From Ktedonosporobacter rubrisoli (GTDB lineage: Bacteria > Chloroflexota > Ktedonobacteria > Ktedonobacterales > Ktedonobacteraceae): a stretch of 64,000 bases of DNA. The notes under the pieces are model-generated. The model saw only the letters and a program-made list of their open reading frames with translations, was not told the DNA's origin and searched no databases. Of the stretch, positions 17,433-26,097 are shown in pieces (within the stretch, counting starts at the first letter, position 1; each line of letters starts with the position of its first letter). The translations under genes and the position numbers were made by a program. The stretch lies in contig NZ_CP035758.1 in assembly GCF_004208415.1 (NCBI RefSeq), positions 1,116,001 through 1,180,000 on the forward strand, written 5' to 3'.

Positions 17433-17487
17433 GATGTTGATCCTTTCCAGAGACTTGCTTGTCAGAAGAGCGGCAAAGTCAGGTGAC

Positions 17488-17522
17488 GCAGACTCCCTTA
17501 CAGCGCTATAAAAGGAGACTGC
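17488..17522 (-). promoter_or_regulatory. Second copy of the lanA-lanC hairpin
   Basis: GCAGTCTCC-type arm pairs with GGGAGTCTGC around an AT-rich loop. It has the same arms and place as 15002-15037, between the second precursor and lanC'. Confidence 0.5.
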
Positions 17523-17570
17523 GCCCTACTACATCAGCTTTACAACTTCAGGTGAAAAGGTGCTTCTATC

Positions 17571-17926
17571 TTAGCAGCCGCTAGTGATGCAAGAATAGTA
17601 GCATGATATACAAACCGTGCAATCGCTCCCGCTTGCTACGATGTGCGGCGCCTCGTCCGGCACGCTCACGCGTACATCCAGCTCAAACTCAGCTTCTATC
17701 GGTAGTTCATTGGAGCCACGCAAGGATTACCCGCAGAACCACAACCGTTAGTTTCGCAGTAACCCATGCAAGAATCGTAGCAAGTCTCACAGACCGTGCA
17801 ATCGCTCCCGCTGGCCACAATGTGCGGCGCTTCGCTCGGCACGTTCACGCGTACATCCAGCTCAAACTCATCTGTATTGATAAGCTTCTCAATGATGGGC
17901 ATGTCTAAGACGGCTTCGTGTGACAT
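17571..17926 (-). pseudogene. Duplicated, frameshifted tandem-core lanthipeptide precursor (lanA')
   Basis: The first part reads MSHEAVLDMPIIEKLINTDE, then FELDVRVNVPSEAPHIVAS and core GSDCTVCETCYDSCMGYC..., ending with a stop at 17696 after CVAPMNYR. In another frame, just past this stop, ELPIEAEFELDVRV continues with SVPDEAPHIVAS and GSDCTVCISCYYSCITSGC to a stop at 17571. So both units exist, but a frameshift splits them. The first unit alone is a complete leader plus core of 76 residues with a good SD and could still be expressed and modified by LanB/LanC. The second could start at a TTG overlapping the first frame. Core 1 differs from the intact locus in Cys spacing. Confidence 0.75.
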
Positions 17927-18540
17927 CCATTACCTCCATGTAATAGTGCACTAAACTGTGTGCATACCTTTTCTTGTTACCCAAACGAAAAGAGAGCATG
18001 ATCCCTAAACTTTTGTCTTCTCACCTTTTGAGCCGGAAGGTTGTTTTGTTTGTGCAATGCTCAGAATGTATCCTCCCTTACATCTAAGCAAATATCCAGC
18101 TCAATTATGACTGGATAGTGAGACAAATGTCCCCAAAAAGAGGATTTTAAATCCTCCCAATAGTCAAAGCAAGAGGGATAAAAGTTTATTTGATCATAAT
18201 AGGAGTGTACACAAAATATTCCAAAAACACAAGCTTTATCGTGACTATATATTACAATAACTATCTTTATAGGGTAATAAAGTATAGTTTGCGCTTGTAA
18301 CATATAGTATAACATGTTTAAAGATTTTAGACTCGAAAATAAGCGTTTACAGTTGAGTTATGAAGAGCCTGTACTACAGCTGATAATACCGCATACAGGA
18401 GATGCCAACGCTTCATAGGCGCAAAAGATACTTGCGTGGCTGTTAAATCACTTGCGGAAATTTTGGCTTTTCAGGATTTCGTGTAGAATCTCTCCACATT
18501 CTGACCTCCTACCGAAACTAGCAACATCGGGAAAATATGA
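17927..18540. repeat. Second copy of the lanA upstream region
   Basis: Similar over its whole length to 15413-16035 with small indels. It ends at the same point, CATCGGGAAAATATG. Parts such as CTTTTCAGGATTTCGTGTAG are nearly identical to the other copy and to an inverted fragment at 20930-21015. Confidence 0.7.
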
Positions 18541-18600
18541 GGAAACCCTTTATAATTGCTCTTCCCTTTCTACCTGTTTTACTCATTTTTTAACGAAATA

Positions 18601-18628
18601 GACACCATCCATAATTGTGGATGGTGTC
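18601..18628. terminator. Hairpin downstream of the VOC gene
   Basis: Perfect 11-bp arms GACACCATCCA and TGGATGGTGTC with a six-base loop. On the minus strand it lies about 160 bp past the VOC stop and is followed by TATTTCGTTAAAAAA, which is a plausible weak terminator tail. The rest of 18541-18789 shows nothing clear. Confidence 0.45.
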
Positions 18629-18789
18629 ACGATATATCGCTCTCGGATGGCCTGTTAGTAATTCTAACGGTTTTCGATCATTGAAGAGCTGACTCCACTA
18701 AGGACAGCCTACCATGATTTCGTTCCAGGCTTGGTACCCATCATAGAGCACGCCTACCTTCAGCAAGAGCACACATGCGGTAGCCTGTA

Positions 18790-19317
18790 CTAAGGAAGAT
18801 TTTTCCGGCCTATGGCTTGATAAACCTGATTGTAGAAGGCATGAATAGCGGGGCCACCTTGAATCAACTCCAAGACAACTCCACTGACATCATTCCCTTC
18901 CAAATACACAGTTTTCATGTCAACAGCTGGCTCTGTTGATTCTAAGAGCAAGCGTAGTCCCTTCCCTTGCAGCTTTGCCAGGATGTCATCCACATTGGGG
19001 ACCAAAAAACCAAGGTGGTGCATGCCCTCGCCGTGCTCCTCTAAAAAGTGAAAATGGGGAGAGACGCGATCAAGTGGTTGGAGCAATTCAAGCATGGTGT
19101 TGCCTAACCAGGCATATCCAACTCGCAGATCAAAAGATGTTGGCTCACCATGCACGAGAGCACGAGACGTGGGAACATCAAGCGAAAAGAAGGATGTGAT
19201 GCCCATGATCTCCCTATAGCGACGGATAGTGGCATCGCGGTCCCTAACGATTATTCCGACATGATGCAGCTCGGGAAGCTGAAAATCAGTCCTCTGAGGG
19301 ACAGCTATCTCAGTCAA
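18790..19317 (-). CDS. VOC/glyoxalase-superfamily protein
   Basis: 175 residues with paired beta-alpha-beta-beta-beta modules. ELHHVGIIVRDRDATIRRYREIMG provides the first metal-ligand His; HHLGFLVPNVDDILAKL the second; VVLELIQ ends the fold with a Glu ligand. This pattern matches methylmalonyl-CoA-epimerase/glyoxalase-like members, but the substrate is unknown. The start is a TTG at 19317 with AAAGGAG upstream. It lies 69 bp after an AraC-family gene on the same strand, suggesting co-transcription. Confidence 0.75.
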   Translation of the reverse strand: MTEIAVPQRTDFQLPELHHVGIIVRDRDATIRRYREIMGITSFFSLDVPTSRALVHGEPTSFDLRVGYAWLGNTMLELLQPLDRVSPHFHFLEEHGEGMHHLGFLVPNVDDILAKLQGKGLRLLLESTEPAVDMKTVYLEGNDVSGVVLELIQGGPAIHAFYNQVYQAIGRKNLP

Positions 19318-19386
19318 GGTCTATCTCCTTTTACACTGTTCGGCCTTTTGCTCTCTGGTAGTCCCTTCCAGGAGCAACAACATAGC

Positions 19387-20274
19387 TCATATGTTAGCCG
19401 GCTCAAGGGAGACAGACTTGGAAAATCTTGCTGTTTTGCGGTAGCTCCCTGGTGTCACCAGGTAGTGCCGCTTAAACTGCTGGGTGAAGTGGGGTTGATC
19501 AAAAAAGCCGGTTTCATGGGCCACATAGCCCACGTCGTACCCGTGTGCCAGTAACTTTTTGGCATGCTCCAGGCGCAGATGCGTCTGATAGGCATGGGGA
19601 GGTAGGCCAACCGCCTGGCGGAAGCTACGAGCTAGATGAAAGGGGCTCAAGTTGACCACATCGGCCAACTCTCGCAGCTTCACCTCCTCGGCATAGTGCG
19701 CTTGTAGATACGCCTTCGTGCGCTTGATGACTGGGTGTTCCCAACCCGGCTCCCGAAATGCTCCTGCGTCTTGGGCACGGGAAAGGAGCAGCCGAGCCAA
19801 CAGGTGCAGTAGCATCTCCTCCTGTTGCAGGCAAGAAGTCGGAGCCTGCGATCTAGCAGCAAGGTCACGTACGGCCTGGCTCAAAGACGGATCAAAGAGG
19901 TAATGGCTGGGAAAATGGGGCAAGGACTGCTCCCTGTGGAACAACTCGATGGTGAGCTGTTGCAGCCAGGCAGGATCAATACAGAGAGAGTGGTAGGTGA
20001 CGTCTTTGGCCTGGCTGATCCAAGTTTCTCCAGGCTCGATCACCAGGAGCGTCCCATCGACGGCCTGGCCACTGACACGCGTGTTTCGATACCGGTAGTG
20101 TGCTACACCTGACTGCATACAGACCAGCACATACTCCTGAAAAAAATGCCGGATAGAGGGAGTGGTGACGGCACGTCCTTCGGAAAGATCGAGCTGCTTG
20201 AGCTGCCACGGTCGCCACACCGTGACGCTACCATTGACCGCCTCACGCCTTTCTCTCGCTTCGAGTGGTTCCAT
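19387..20274 (-). CDS. AraC-family transcriptional regulator
   Basis: About 295 residues from ATG 20274 (SD GGAGGAAA); a longer frame to 20340 is less likely. An AraC_binding cupin domain (ARERREAVNGSVTVWRP, HYRYRNTRVSGQAVDGTLLVIEPGETW) precedes the double HTH (KLRELADVVNLSPFHLARSFRQAVGLPPHAYQTHLRLEHAKKLLAHG, VGYVAHETGFFDQPHFTQQFKRHYLVTPGSYRK). It probably activates the downstream VOC gene in response to a small effector. Confidence 0.85.
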   Translation of the reverse strand: MEPLEARERREAVNGSVTVWRPWQLKQLDLSEGRAVTTPSIRHFFQEYVLVCMQSGVAHYRYRNTRVSGQAVDGTLLVIEPGETWISQAKDVTYHSLCIDPAWLQQLTIELFHREQSLPHFPSHYLFDPSLSQAVRDLAARSQAPTSCLQQEEMLLHLLARLLLSRAQDAGAFREPGWEHPVIKRTKAYLQAHYAEEVKLRELADVVNLSPFHLARSFRQAVGLPPHAYQTHLRLEHAKKLLAHGYDVGYVAHETGFFDQPHFTQQFKRHYLVTPGSYRKTARFSKSVSLEPANI

Positions 20275-20378
20275 CTCTGCTTTCCTCCTTAATTTTTCAG
20301 AAACAGGAACGTCCTCAATTGATGCTGGCGAAACCGCCAAAAAGCGTGTCTGCAGAGTTTCATTCCAGCTATGAGGAC

Positions 20379-20438
20379 ACGCATCAAAAAGGAGAAACGT
20401 GATGCTGCCGGTGGCTTACATGCTCCTTTTTGATACGT
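20379..20438. terminator. Inverted repeat downstream of a possible small gene
   Basis: Arms ACGCATCAAAAAGGAG (20379-20394) and CTCCTTTTTGATACGT (20423-20438), one mismatch, 28-base loop. It abuts the stop of the minus-strand ORF at 20439 and lies just upstream of the AraC gene. It could terminate that ORF or be the end of a small mobile element. Confidence 0.45.
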
Positions 20439-20765
20439 TCACCCTTCAAGTGGCGCGAGACCCTGGTCTGGTAGTGACTGCCCAGTTCGCCTCTCCAGGG
20501 TAATTCTCCTGGAGAGACTCAGCATTCTCCCTTGCAGCCTCCCATACTCTTGAGGGCTGGTCCATGGTCCATCCCAAGGTGAAATGAGCAGTTTTTTTCT
20601 GTTGTCCTCAGTGGTACGCCGTTGGTTTGAACGTTGAGCATGCTTTATATGACTGGCCATGGCTTGCAAGAGCTCTTGTGTACGCTTGACGCTTCTAGCA
20701 TACCTTGGGAACAAGCAGAAACTGAGGGATTGGCTCACGTTCCTCACGTGAAATGGCTCACTCAT
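20439..20765 (-). CDS. Hypothetical protein, uncertain
   Basis: A 108-residue frame rich in Arg, Gln and Ser with no recognised domain. Its start has only a weak GTAGAG ribosome-binding site. The inverted repeat immediately after its stop is the main support. It may be a chance ORF in the ~800-bp gap between the AraC and TetR genes. Confidence 0.25.
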   Translation of the reverse strand: MSEPFHVRNVSQSLSFCLFPRYARSVKRTQELLQAMASHIKHAQRSNQRRTTEDNRKKLLISPWDGPWTSPQEYGRLQGRMLSLSRRITLERRTGQSLPDQGLAPLEG

Positions 20766-20929
20766 CTCTACAAGAGTCTCTGCGGATGATCTTGCTCGTA
20801 TGACGGGCGCATCTGAAGCGCTCTAGACAAAAACTGTGCCACACTTATCTCCTTTGCAGGGACGTCGGCTCCTTCCTTAACGCTGGACCGTGAAGGAGAA
20901 TTTCTACATTAGCTCTGCTATTTTGAAAG

Positions 20930-21015
20930 GAAGGGGATTCTACACGAAATCCCAAAAAGCGGAAATTTTAAAAGTCTTGACTCCCATAGGGCTTGCATAC
21001 TTGCGCTTCATAATA
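20930..21015. repeat. Inverted partial copy of the lan upstream repeat
   Basis: The reverse complement reads ...GGGATTTCGTGTAGAAT..., similar to 15950-15995 and 18460-18495. It is 2.4 kb from the second lan copy and lies just upstream of a TetR gene. Confidence 0.55.
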
Positions 21016-21049
21016 GCCTATGATAGGATATGGTACAAGACAGTTCTGT
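21001..21049 (+). promoter_or_regulatory. Promoter and palindrome upstream of a TetR gene
   Basis: TTGCGC (21001-21006), 17-bp spacer, TAGGAT (21024-21029). Directly downstream is ACAGTTCTGT (21040-21049), a perfect 10-bp palindrome placed for autorepression. The sequence resembles the core of the operator near 8003. Confidence 0.45.
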
Positions 21050-21088
21050 TTAAGGAGCAGCGCATCCCAAGGAGAAAGGCTAGAAGAA

Positions 21089-21688
21089 ATGACCACAACC
21101 GTACGCTCGTCCACCCATCAACGCCTTCTGCAAACTGCTAGCGACCTCTTCTACCATGAGGGCATTCGAGCGATTGGAGTTGATACCATTTCTGCACAAT
21201 CGCGCATAGGCAAGGCCACTCTCTATCGGCACTTTGCCACCAAAGATGAGCTTATTGTCGCCTATCTTGCTGAAAAGGAGCGCCTGCACTGGGAATGGTT
21301 CGAGGAAATTCTCGCTAAGCATGAAGGAGCGCCAAAGAAGCAGTTGGAAGCTCTGTTTGAGGCCAGCGCGCAACTTGTTGGCGACCCCGACTATCGTGGC
21401 TGTGCCTTCTTGAATGCCCTGGCCGAGTTCTCCGATAGTGAGCATCCCGCCCACCAGCGCGCCATAAACTATTACCAGACCAGCCGCGCACGCCTGATCC
21501 AATTGAGTCAACAAGCTGGCGCGCGTGATCCCGAAGCCCTTGCCGATCAACTCTTGTTACTGCTCAATGGCGCCCTGGCTTCCGCTCCCATCTTCGGCTC
21601 TAGCGGCCCAAACTCCCAGCTCAAAACGCTGGCTAGCCAGTTAATAGAGCATCAATTAGAGCAGACAGATTCCGCACAAGAGAAATAG
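21089..21688 (+). CDS. TetR-family transcriptional regulator
   Basis: Start at ATG 21089, preceded by GGAGAAAGG. The HTH is LLQTASDLFYHEGIRAIGVDTISAQSRIGKATLYRHFATKDELI. The C-terminal part (YRGCAFLNALAEFSDSEHPAHQRA) resembles the TetR_C_11-like subgroup. No obvious target gene is next to it; it probably controls itself through the palindrome in its promoter. The effector is unknown. Confidence 0.85.
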   Translation: MTTTVRSSTHQRLLQTASDLFYHEGIRAIGVDTISAQSRIGKATLYRHFATKDELIVAYLAEKERLHWEWFEEILAKHEGAPKKQLEALFEASAQLVGDPDYRGCAFLNALAEFSDSEHPAHQRAINYYQTSRARLIQLSQQAGARDPEALADQLLLLLNGALASAPIFGSSGPNSQLKTLASQLIEHQLEQTDSAQEK

Positions 21689-21970
21689 ACAGACTCGACA
21701 GCGTTACCCGAGCTTTTGTAGCGCTACCTCATGAATGATGCGCCCAAAACCGGAGCCTGCTTATACTATGGCTCGAAAGTGATCCCGCTCCTTGACTTCC
21801 GCATACAAAAGGGATATACAGAATAGCAAGAAAGAGCAAAAAATACTGCTCTTCGCGTTTCTACGACAAGTAGTTTTCTCACGAAGATAAAGTGCCGCAT
21901 CTTTGGATGAAGATTATGCAGGAAAATGCTGTATCTTTTCACATTACAGCATTCAGAGAGGATTCCACTT

Positions 21971-22297
21971 ATGCATAATTCTAATCAGGGAAGTGGCTCC
22001 CGGTTGTTGGGCTGCCTGTTCGTGCTTGCAATGTTAGTACTTGCGGCTGGCTTCTTCTGTCTTAAACCTGATAATTCTGGAGCGAGAAAGGACCTGTTAT
22101 ACTACGGCACCATCACAAAAATCACATGCGGCGGCCTGGAAATGCGACCACAAGATCTCTGCGATAACCGCACTTATGATGAGCAGGTAGCCTACCTGAA
22201 CAAGCGGCAGAACGACTTGAATAACCAGCATACTACCGGAGGCCTTCTTATCCTCGCTGGAGGCATTCTATGGCTCATCTCCAGAAAGAGAGAATAA
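21971..22297 (+). CDS. Small membrane protein with two transmembrane segments
   Basis: 109 residues from ATG 21971, with AGAGAGGATT upstream; an upstream in-frame start at 21926 lacks this. Segment 1 is LLGCLFVLAMLVLAAGFFCL; segment 2 is GGLLILAGGILWLISRK with a basic end. The extracytoplasmic loop holds two Cys (ITCGGLE and QDLCDN) that could form a disulfide. Family not recognised. Confidence 0.6.
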   Translation: MHNSNQGSGSRLLGCLFVLAMLVLAAGFFCLKPDNSGARKDLLYYGTITKITCGGLEMRPQDLCDNRTYDEQVAYLNKRQNDLNNQHTTGGLLILAGGILWLISRKRE

Positions 22298-22493
22298 GCA
22301 GCTATCCCGCTTCATTGCTCTAGTCCAACTTCTTTGAAAGGGCAAAAAGCTGTAATTCCGCAAGCATGCTCGCAGTTAAACCAGGCTGGCCCGGATATCG
22401 CTTCTGGCCAGCCTGCATTATTGCCCTCTCGCCATAGGCACAACAGTTCCCTCACCTATTTCTGGCGAGCGCAAATTTTGGGGGCAATATCCC

Positions 22494-22545
22494 TTGCAAT
22501 ATTCCACATTGGAAGGTATACTATTGATATTCCACATTGGAAGGT
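22494..22545 (+). promoter_or_regulatory. Promoter with two identical operator-like repeats (PadR)
   Basis: TTGCAA (22494-22499) and TATACT (22517-22522), 17-bp spacer. The 19-bp repeat ATATTCCACATTGGAAGGT occurs at 22499-22517 and 22527-22545, and each contains the palindrome TTCCACATTGGAA. The repeats are 28 bp apart. The first covers the spacer, so the PadR protein probably represses its own gene. Confidence 0.65.
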
Positions 22546-22588
22546 GGAAAGCATAAGTCAGAGAGTGTAGAGCAAGGACTCAATCTGT

Positions 22589-23143
22589 ATGTATAAACTC
22601 AACGCGACAGCCGCCTCGCTGCTAGGCTTTTTGCATGAAGGGCCAATGTCCGGCTGGGACCTGGTGACGAAAGCGCAGACCGTCATCGGCGATTTCTGGT
22701 CGCTAACGCCAAGCCAGATCTATCGTGAGCTCAGTTCGCTTGCCACTGCTGGCCTTGTGCAAGCCGGTGAGCGCGAGCAGCGAGATCGTCGTCCGTTCAG
22801 CATTACTGCAGAGGGCCGAGCAGCCTTTGCCGCGTGGATCATCCAGGAGCCATCCGAGGAAACTATTCGCTTCCCGCTTTTGCTGAGCGTCTCCTTTGGC
22901 AAATACCTGCCCAAAGAAAAGCTCATCTCCTTTGTGCGGTCACAGCGCAGCGGGCATCAGCAACGACTCGATGGCTATAGACAGCAGCATAGCAAGCTGA
23001 TAGCTCAGCACCCGACTGATCCCTACGCCCTGGCCATCCTTGACTTTGGCCTCAGATATGAGGAAGCCGTATTATCCTGGATAGATAGTTTGACGGAATC
23101 CTTCAGTACAGCCGAGATACGCGCGGCTGAAAATGAGCCTTGA
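22589..23143 (+). CDS. PadR-family transcriptional regulator
   Basis: 184 residues. The winged-helix domain reads ASLLGFLHEGPMSGWDLV..., FWSLTPSQIYRELSSLATAGLV, DRRPFSITAEGRAAFAAW, matching PadR (Phe-Trp at the DNA helix and Tyr-x-E-L). The C-terminal half is a coiled-coil dimerisation region (VRSQRSGHQQRLDGYRQQHS). It likely represses the membrane protein downstream as well as itself via the two palindromic repeats. Confidence 0.85.
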   Translation: MYKLNATAASLLGFLHEGPMSGWDLVTKAQTVIGDFWSLTPSQIYRELSSLATAGLVQAGEREQRDRRPFSITAEGRAAFAAWIIQEPSEETIRFPLLLSVSFGKYLPKEKLISFVRSQRSGHQQRLDGYRQQHSKLIAQHPTDPYALAILDFGLRYEEAVLSWIDSLTESFSTAEIRAAENEP

Positions 23144-23291
23144 AAGAAGTTCCTGGCACCAAGAGCGTTACTGTCTTCTGTAGCGCGGCAATCCCTTAGC
23201 ATATCAGCGCTGATATGTTTTTTTAGGAGATCAACTTAACAGCATTAAGTTAAATGTTAATGTTTTCTTTCTAGCAAATTTGGAGGAACAT

Positions 23292-23711
23292 ATGCACCCT
23301 GCACTTACGTTATCGCTCGACTCACGCGTCACCGCCGGACTCTTATTGCTCACCATAGTTGGCATTGAGTATGGTGGCTGGTTTATATTGCGCATAGTCC
23401 GTGGAGCTGTACCCATGACCGAGTTTCAGAAAACCTTCGCCAGAGCCGGGCACGCGCATGCCGGCGTCCTGGTTATCCTCTCCCTCGTCGGCCAATTGTT
23501 TGCCGACGCGACGTCTATAAGTGGGCCGCTCGCTCTGCTTGCCCGCAACGGTATCTGGATCGCCGCCCTTCTCATCCCGGCGGGCTTTTTCTTCTCCTCA
23601 ATCGGAAAAAACGTCACCCGTCCAAACCGGCTCATTCTGCTGCTCTACCTGGGCATGGCCAGCCTGACGCTAGGAGTTGTCAGCCTGGGAGTTGGTCTAC
23701 TCAGCGCTTAG
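23292..23711 (+). CDS. Hypothetical four-helix membrane protein
   Basis: 139 residues from ATG 23292 with GGAGG 6 bp upstream. Four hydrophobic segments are visible (VTAGLLLLTIVGIEYGGWFI, HAHAGVLVILSLVGQLF, GIWIAALLIPAGFFFS, LILLLYLGMASLTLGVVSLG). A conserved-looking GHAHAG precedes segment 2. It follows a PadR gene by 150 bp and is its likely target. Function unknown. Confidence 0.65.
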   Translation: MHPALTLSLDSRVTAGLLLLTIVGIEYGGWFILRIVRGAVPMTEFQKTFARAGHAHAGVLVILSLVGQLFADATSISGPLALLARNGIWIAALLIPAGFFFSSIGKNVTRPNRLILLLYLGMASLTLGVVSLGVGLLSA

Positions 23712-23910
23712 GGCTGACCTGCTAATTCCTGCGGAGCATGCCGCGTATCGTCAAACCGAGAAGTTACAGGAGAAACTGCAAGTGTCTCGACAAGAGCCTT
23801 GCCAGATAACACCGTTATAGCTTATGCTTGCATAAGAAAGATATCTCTAGATCTTCTTATGCAGCTAAGCAGGCATGCGGAGTTTCTTAAGGAAAAGAGA
23901 GGTAAAGGAT

Positions 23911-24783
23911 ATGGCCGGCATCCATCCGCAGGAGAATAGCTACGTTATTGACAAAGAGAGTGCTACCGAGATGGCGCGCCTGATCGACCTTGACGTGATG
24001 ATAACCAGGGCCATGGGCGGCCATTTTCCTCCTGAAATCGACCTGAGCAAGATCCACAGTATTCTCGATGTTGGCTGCGGCCCTGGTGGCTGGGCAACCG
24101 AAGTTGCTTTCGCCCATCGGGACAAGCAGATTGTAGGCGTTGATATCAGCCATGCAATGCTCCAATATGCCCGCGAACACGCAAGAATCCAGGGCTTGCG
24201 CAACGTTGCCTTCCGGGTCATGGATGCAACCGAGAAGCTTGACTTCCCCGATGAGAGCTTTGACATGGTAAACGCGCGCTTCATGGTCAGCTTTATGTGG
24301 AAAGGAGCCTGGACGCAATTCATCCAAGAATGCAAACGCATCACCAGGCCGGGCGGGATTATCCGCCTCACCGACACAGACGTGCCAGGCGTTGGCTCAA
24401 CCAATAGTGCCGCACTGGATAAACTTAGTGTTATCATGACACGCGTCTATTTCATCACCGGTCGGAGCTTTTGCCAGGATGAATTCGGCAATCATTTCGG
24501 GCTGACTCCCATGTTGAGTGGCTTTCTAAAGGAGGCCGGCTATACCAATATTCGTGAAACTCCCTTTATGCTCAACTACTCTGTGGGCAAGCCGGGCTAT
24601 CTAGGCAATACGCGCAACCTGGAAATCGCCTTTCTCCTGCTTCAGCAATTCTTAAGCAAGCCAGGAATTGCCACAAAGGAAGAAATAGAGCAGCTTAACC
24701 AACAAATACAGATTGATATGCGCAATAAGGACTTTCGCGGCATCTGGCCATTTATGAGCGTCATTGCCCAAAAGCCTACCTAG
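23911..24783 (+). CDS. Class I SAM-dependent methyltransferase
   Basis: About 291 residues from ATG 23911 (upstream AGAGAGG). SAM-binding motif I is ILDVGCGPGGWATEVAF, followed by IVGVDISHAMLQYARE (motif II) and RVMDATEKLDFPDESFDMVNARF (motif III). The C-terminal part is less typical. The next gene starts before or at its stop (24764/24800), so the two are probably coupled. The substrate is unknown, but small-molecule methylation is likely. Confidence 0.8.
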   Translation: MAGIHPQENSYVIDKESATEMARLIDLDVMITRAMGGHFPPEIDLSKIHSILDVGCGPGGWATEVAFAHRDKQIVGVDISHAMLQYAREHARIQGLRNVAFRVMDATEKLDFPDESFDMVNARFMVSFMWKGAWTQFIQECKRITRPGGIIRLTDTDVPGVGSTNSAALDKLSVIMTRVYFITGRSFCQDEFGNHFGLTPMLSGFLKEAGYTNIRETPFMLNYSVGKPGYLGNTRNLEIAFLLLQQFLSKPGIATKEEIEQLNQQIQIDMRNKDFRGIWPFMSVIAQKPT

Positions 24784-24799
24784 CACATCGTTCCCAACC

Positions 24800-25591
24800 A
24801 TGGGAAGGAGAGAAGATACGTCTCAAGCATTCCCCCACTTTATTGAAAGTGGTCAGCAAGACAACCAAACAGTCGTCCTTCTCCATGGTTTGGGGATGGG
24901 CTATCGGTTCTGGGAATTACAACTCCCATTCCTCAGCAAACGCTACCATCTTCTTGCCCTCGACCTACCCGGCTTTGCTGGTTCAGTGAGTAGTGGTCCA
25001 TTTACGATGATCAGAGCTGCTGCAGCTACCGTTGATCTGCTCGATAAGCAAGCGATACCTGCAGCGCACCTATGCGGGTTATCGCTTGGAGCAATGGTCG
25101 CTCTGCAGATTGCTATACAAAGTCCCGGCCATGTTCTAAGCTTGATCCTATCTGCAGGACAGATACAGCCCGACGCTCAGATCATGGAAGAACAGTTTGC
25201 CGCTATGGCTGCCGTTCCCGAAGACGTCCTCTTCGAGAGCTTTATCAATTTTGTGCCCCCGCAATATGAAGATCTGCGACAAGCAGCCAGGGAAGATCTG
25301 CAGCAAACGGGCAAGCAAGGGCTGCTTGCGGCGATGCGTGAGGCGAGTCAGGTGCGCTTTCGCCAGCATCTGAGGCAGATACGTGTGCCCAGCCTTATTC
25401 TTTGTGGCAGTGAAGATCTTGTTAACCTGGAAGCTGCACAGGAGTTAGCTGAGACTCTTCCCCACGCACAACTCGCCATTATTGCAGGAGTGGGACACGC
25501 CTGGAATCTGGAAAAACCCGACGAATTTGCACGTATGGTGGACGACTTTGTACAACAGGTCGAGCACAAGTACAAAGATCAGCGCACCTAG
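24800..25591 (+). CDS. Alpha/beta hydrolase
   Basis: 263 residues if started at ATG 24800; an upstream in-frame ATG at 24764 would overlap the methyltransferase by 20 bp. The fold is clear: VVLLHGLGMGYRFWE, HLLALDLPGFAGS, nucleophile GLSLGA, LILCGSEDLVN and His in GVGHAWNLEKP. It is probably co-expressed with the methyltransferase. Esterase, lactonase or dehalogenase activity cannot be separated from sequence alone. Confidence 0.8.
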   Translation: MGRREDTSQAFPHFIESGQQDNQTVVLLHGLGMGYRFWELQLPFLSKRYHLLALDLPGFAGSVSSGPFTMIRAAAATVDLLDKQAIPAAHLCGLSLGAMVALQIAIQSPGHVLSLILSAGQIQPDAQIMEEQFAAMAAVPEDVLFESFINFVPPQYEDLRQAAREDLQQTGKQGLLAAMREASQVRFRQHLRQIRVPSLILCGSEDLVNLEAAQELAETLPHAQLAIIAGVGHAWNLEKPDEFARMVDDFVQQVEHKYKDQRT

Positions 25592-25734
25592 CGCCAGCAT
25601 CTTCCATATGATAGGAGAACACGCAGCAGATATTCTAAGATGCTTGCAAAATAGACAATAGAGGACGTTTATTTCTTGACCGGTTCCCTGGTTCCAGAGA
25701 ACTAGAGGACCTAAAGCGAGCGTACCAGAGCCTG

Positions 25735-26005
25735 CTTAGCAGAACATTATGCCCAGGCTATCTCCCTGGATGCGCTCGCCAGCCCTGCTTATCTGGGCGC
25801 ATCCACCTGGCTCGCCTCTTTCGGCACATGGTTGACTCCTCATGCCTACAACATGCAATCACACTCCCTCACATTCAAGAAAACTACTAGAGCAAGCAGC
25901 TATGTGGCCTATGAAACTGGCTTTTTGCTCAAAAGCATCTTATCAACCAGTTCAAGCAACTTACTGGCGTCATACCAGAAACCTCGCGCCAGAACGCAAG
26001 GATTC
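25735..26005 (+). pseudogene. Remnant of an AraC-family regulator C-terminus
   Basis: Fragments of the AraC double HTH occur in shifting frames. Frame 1 gives EHYAQAISLDALASPAYLG, another IHLARLFRHMV, then LTPHAYNMQ, VAYETGF and finally HLINQFKQLTGVIPETSRQNARI. The order and spacing match a normal AraC C-terminus such as that at 19387-20274, but several small indels and stops break it. It is a decayed gene with no functional product expected. Confidence 0.75.
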
Positions 26006-26097
26006 CTAGCCTGCGTCTCAAGAATGTTTTATACTACAAGAGCTATACGTGTAGCACAAACTGAAAACGCATTAAATAGCAATCAGGGAGATACATT

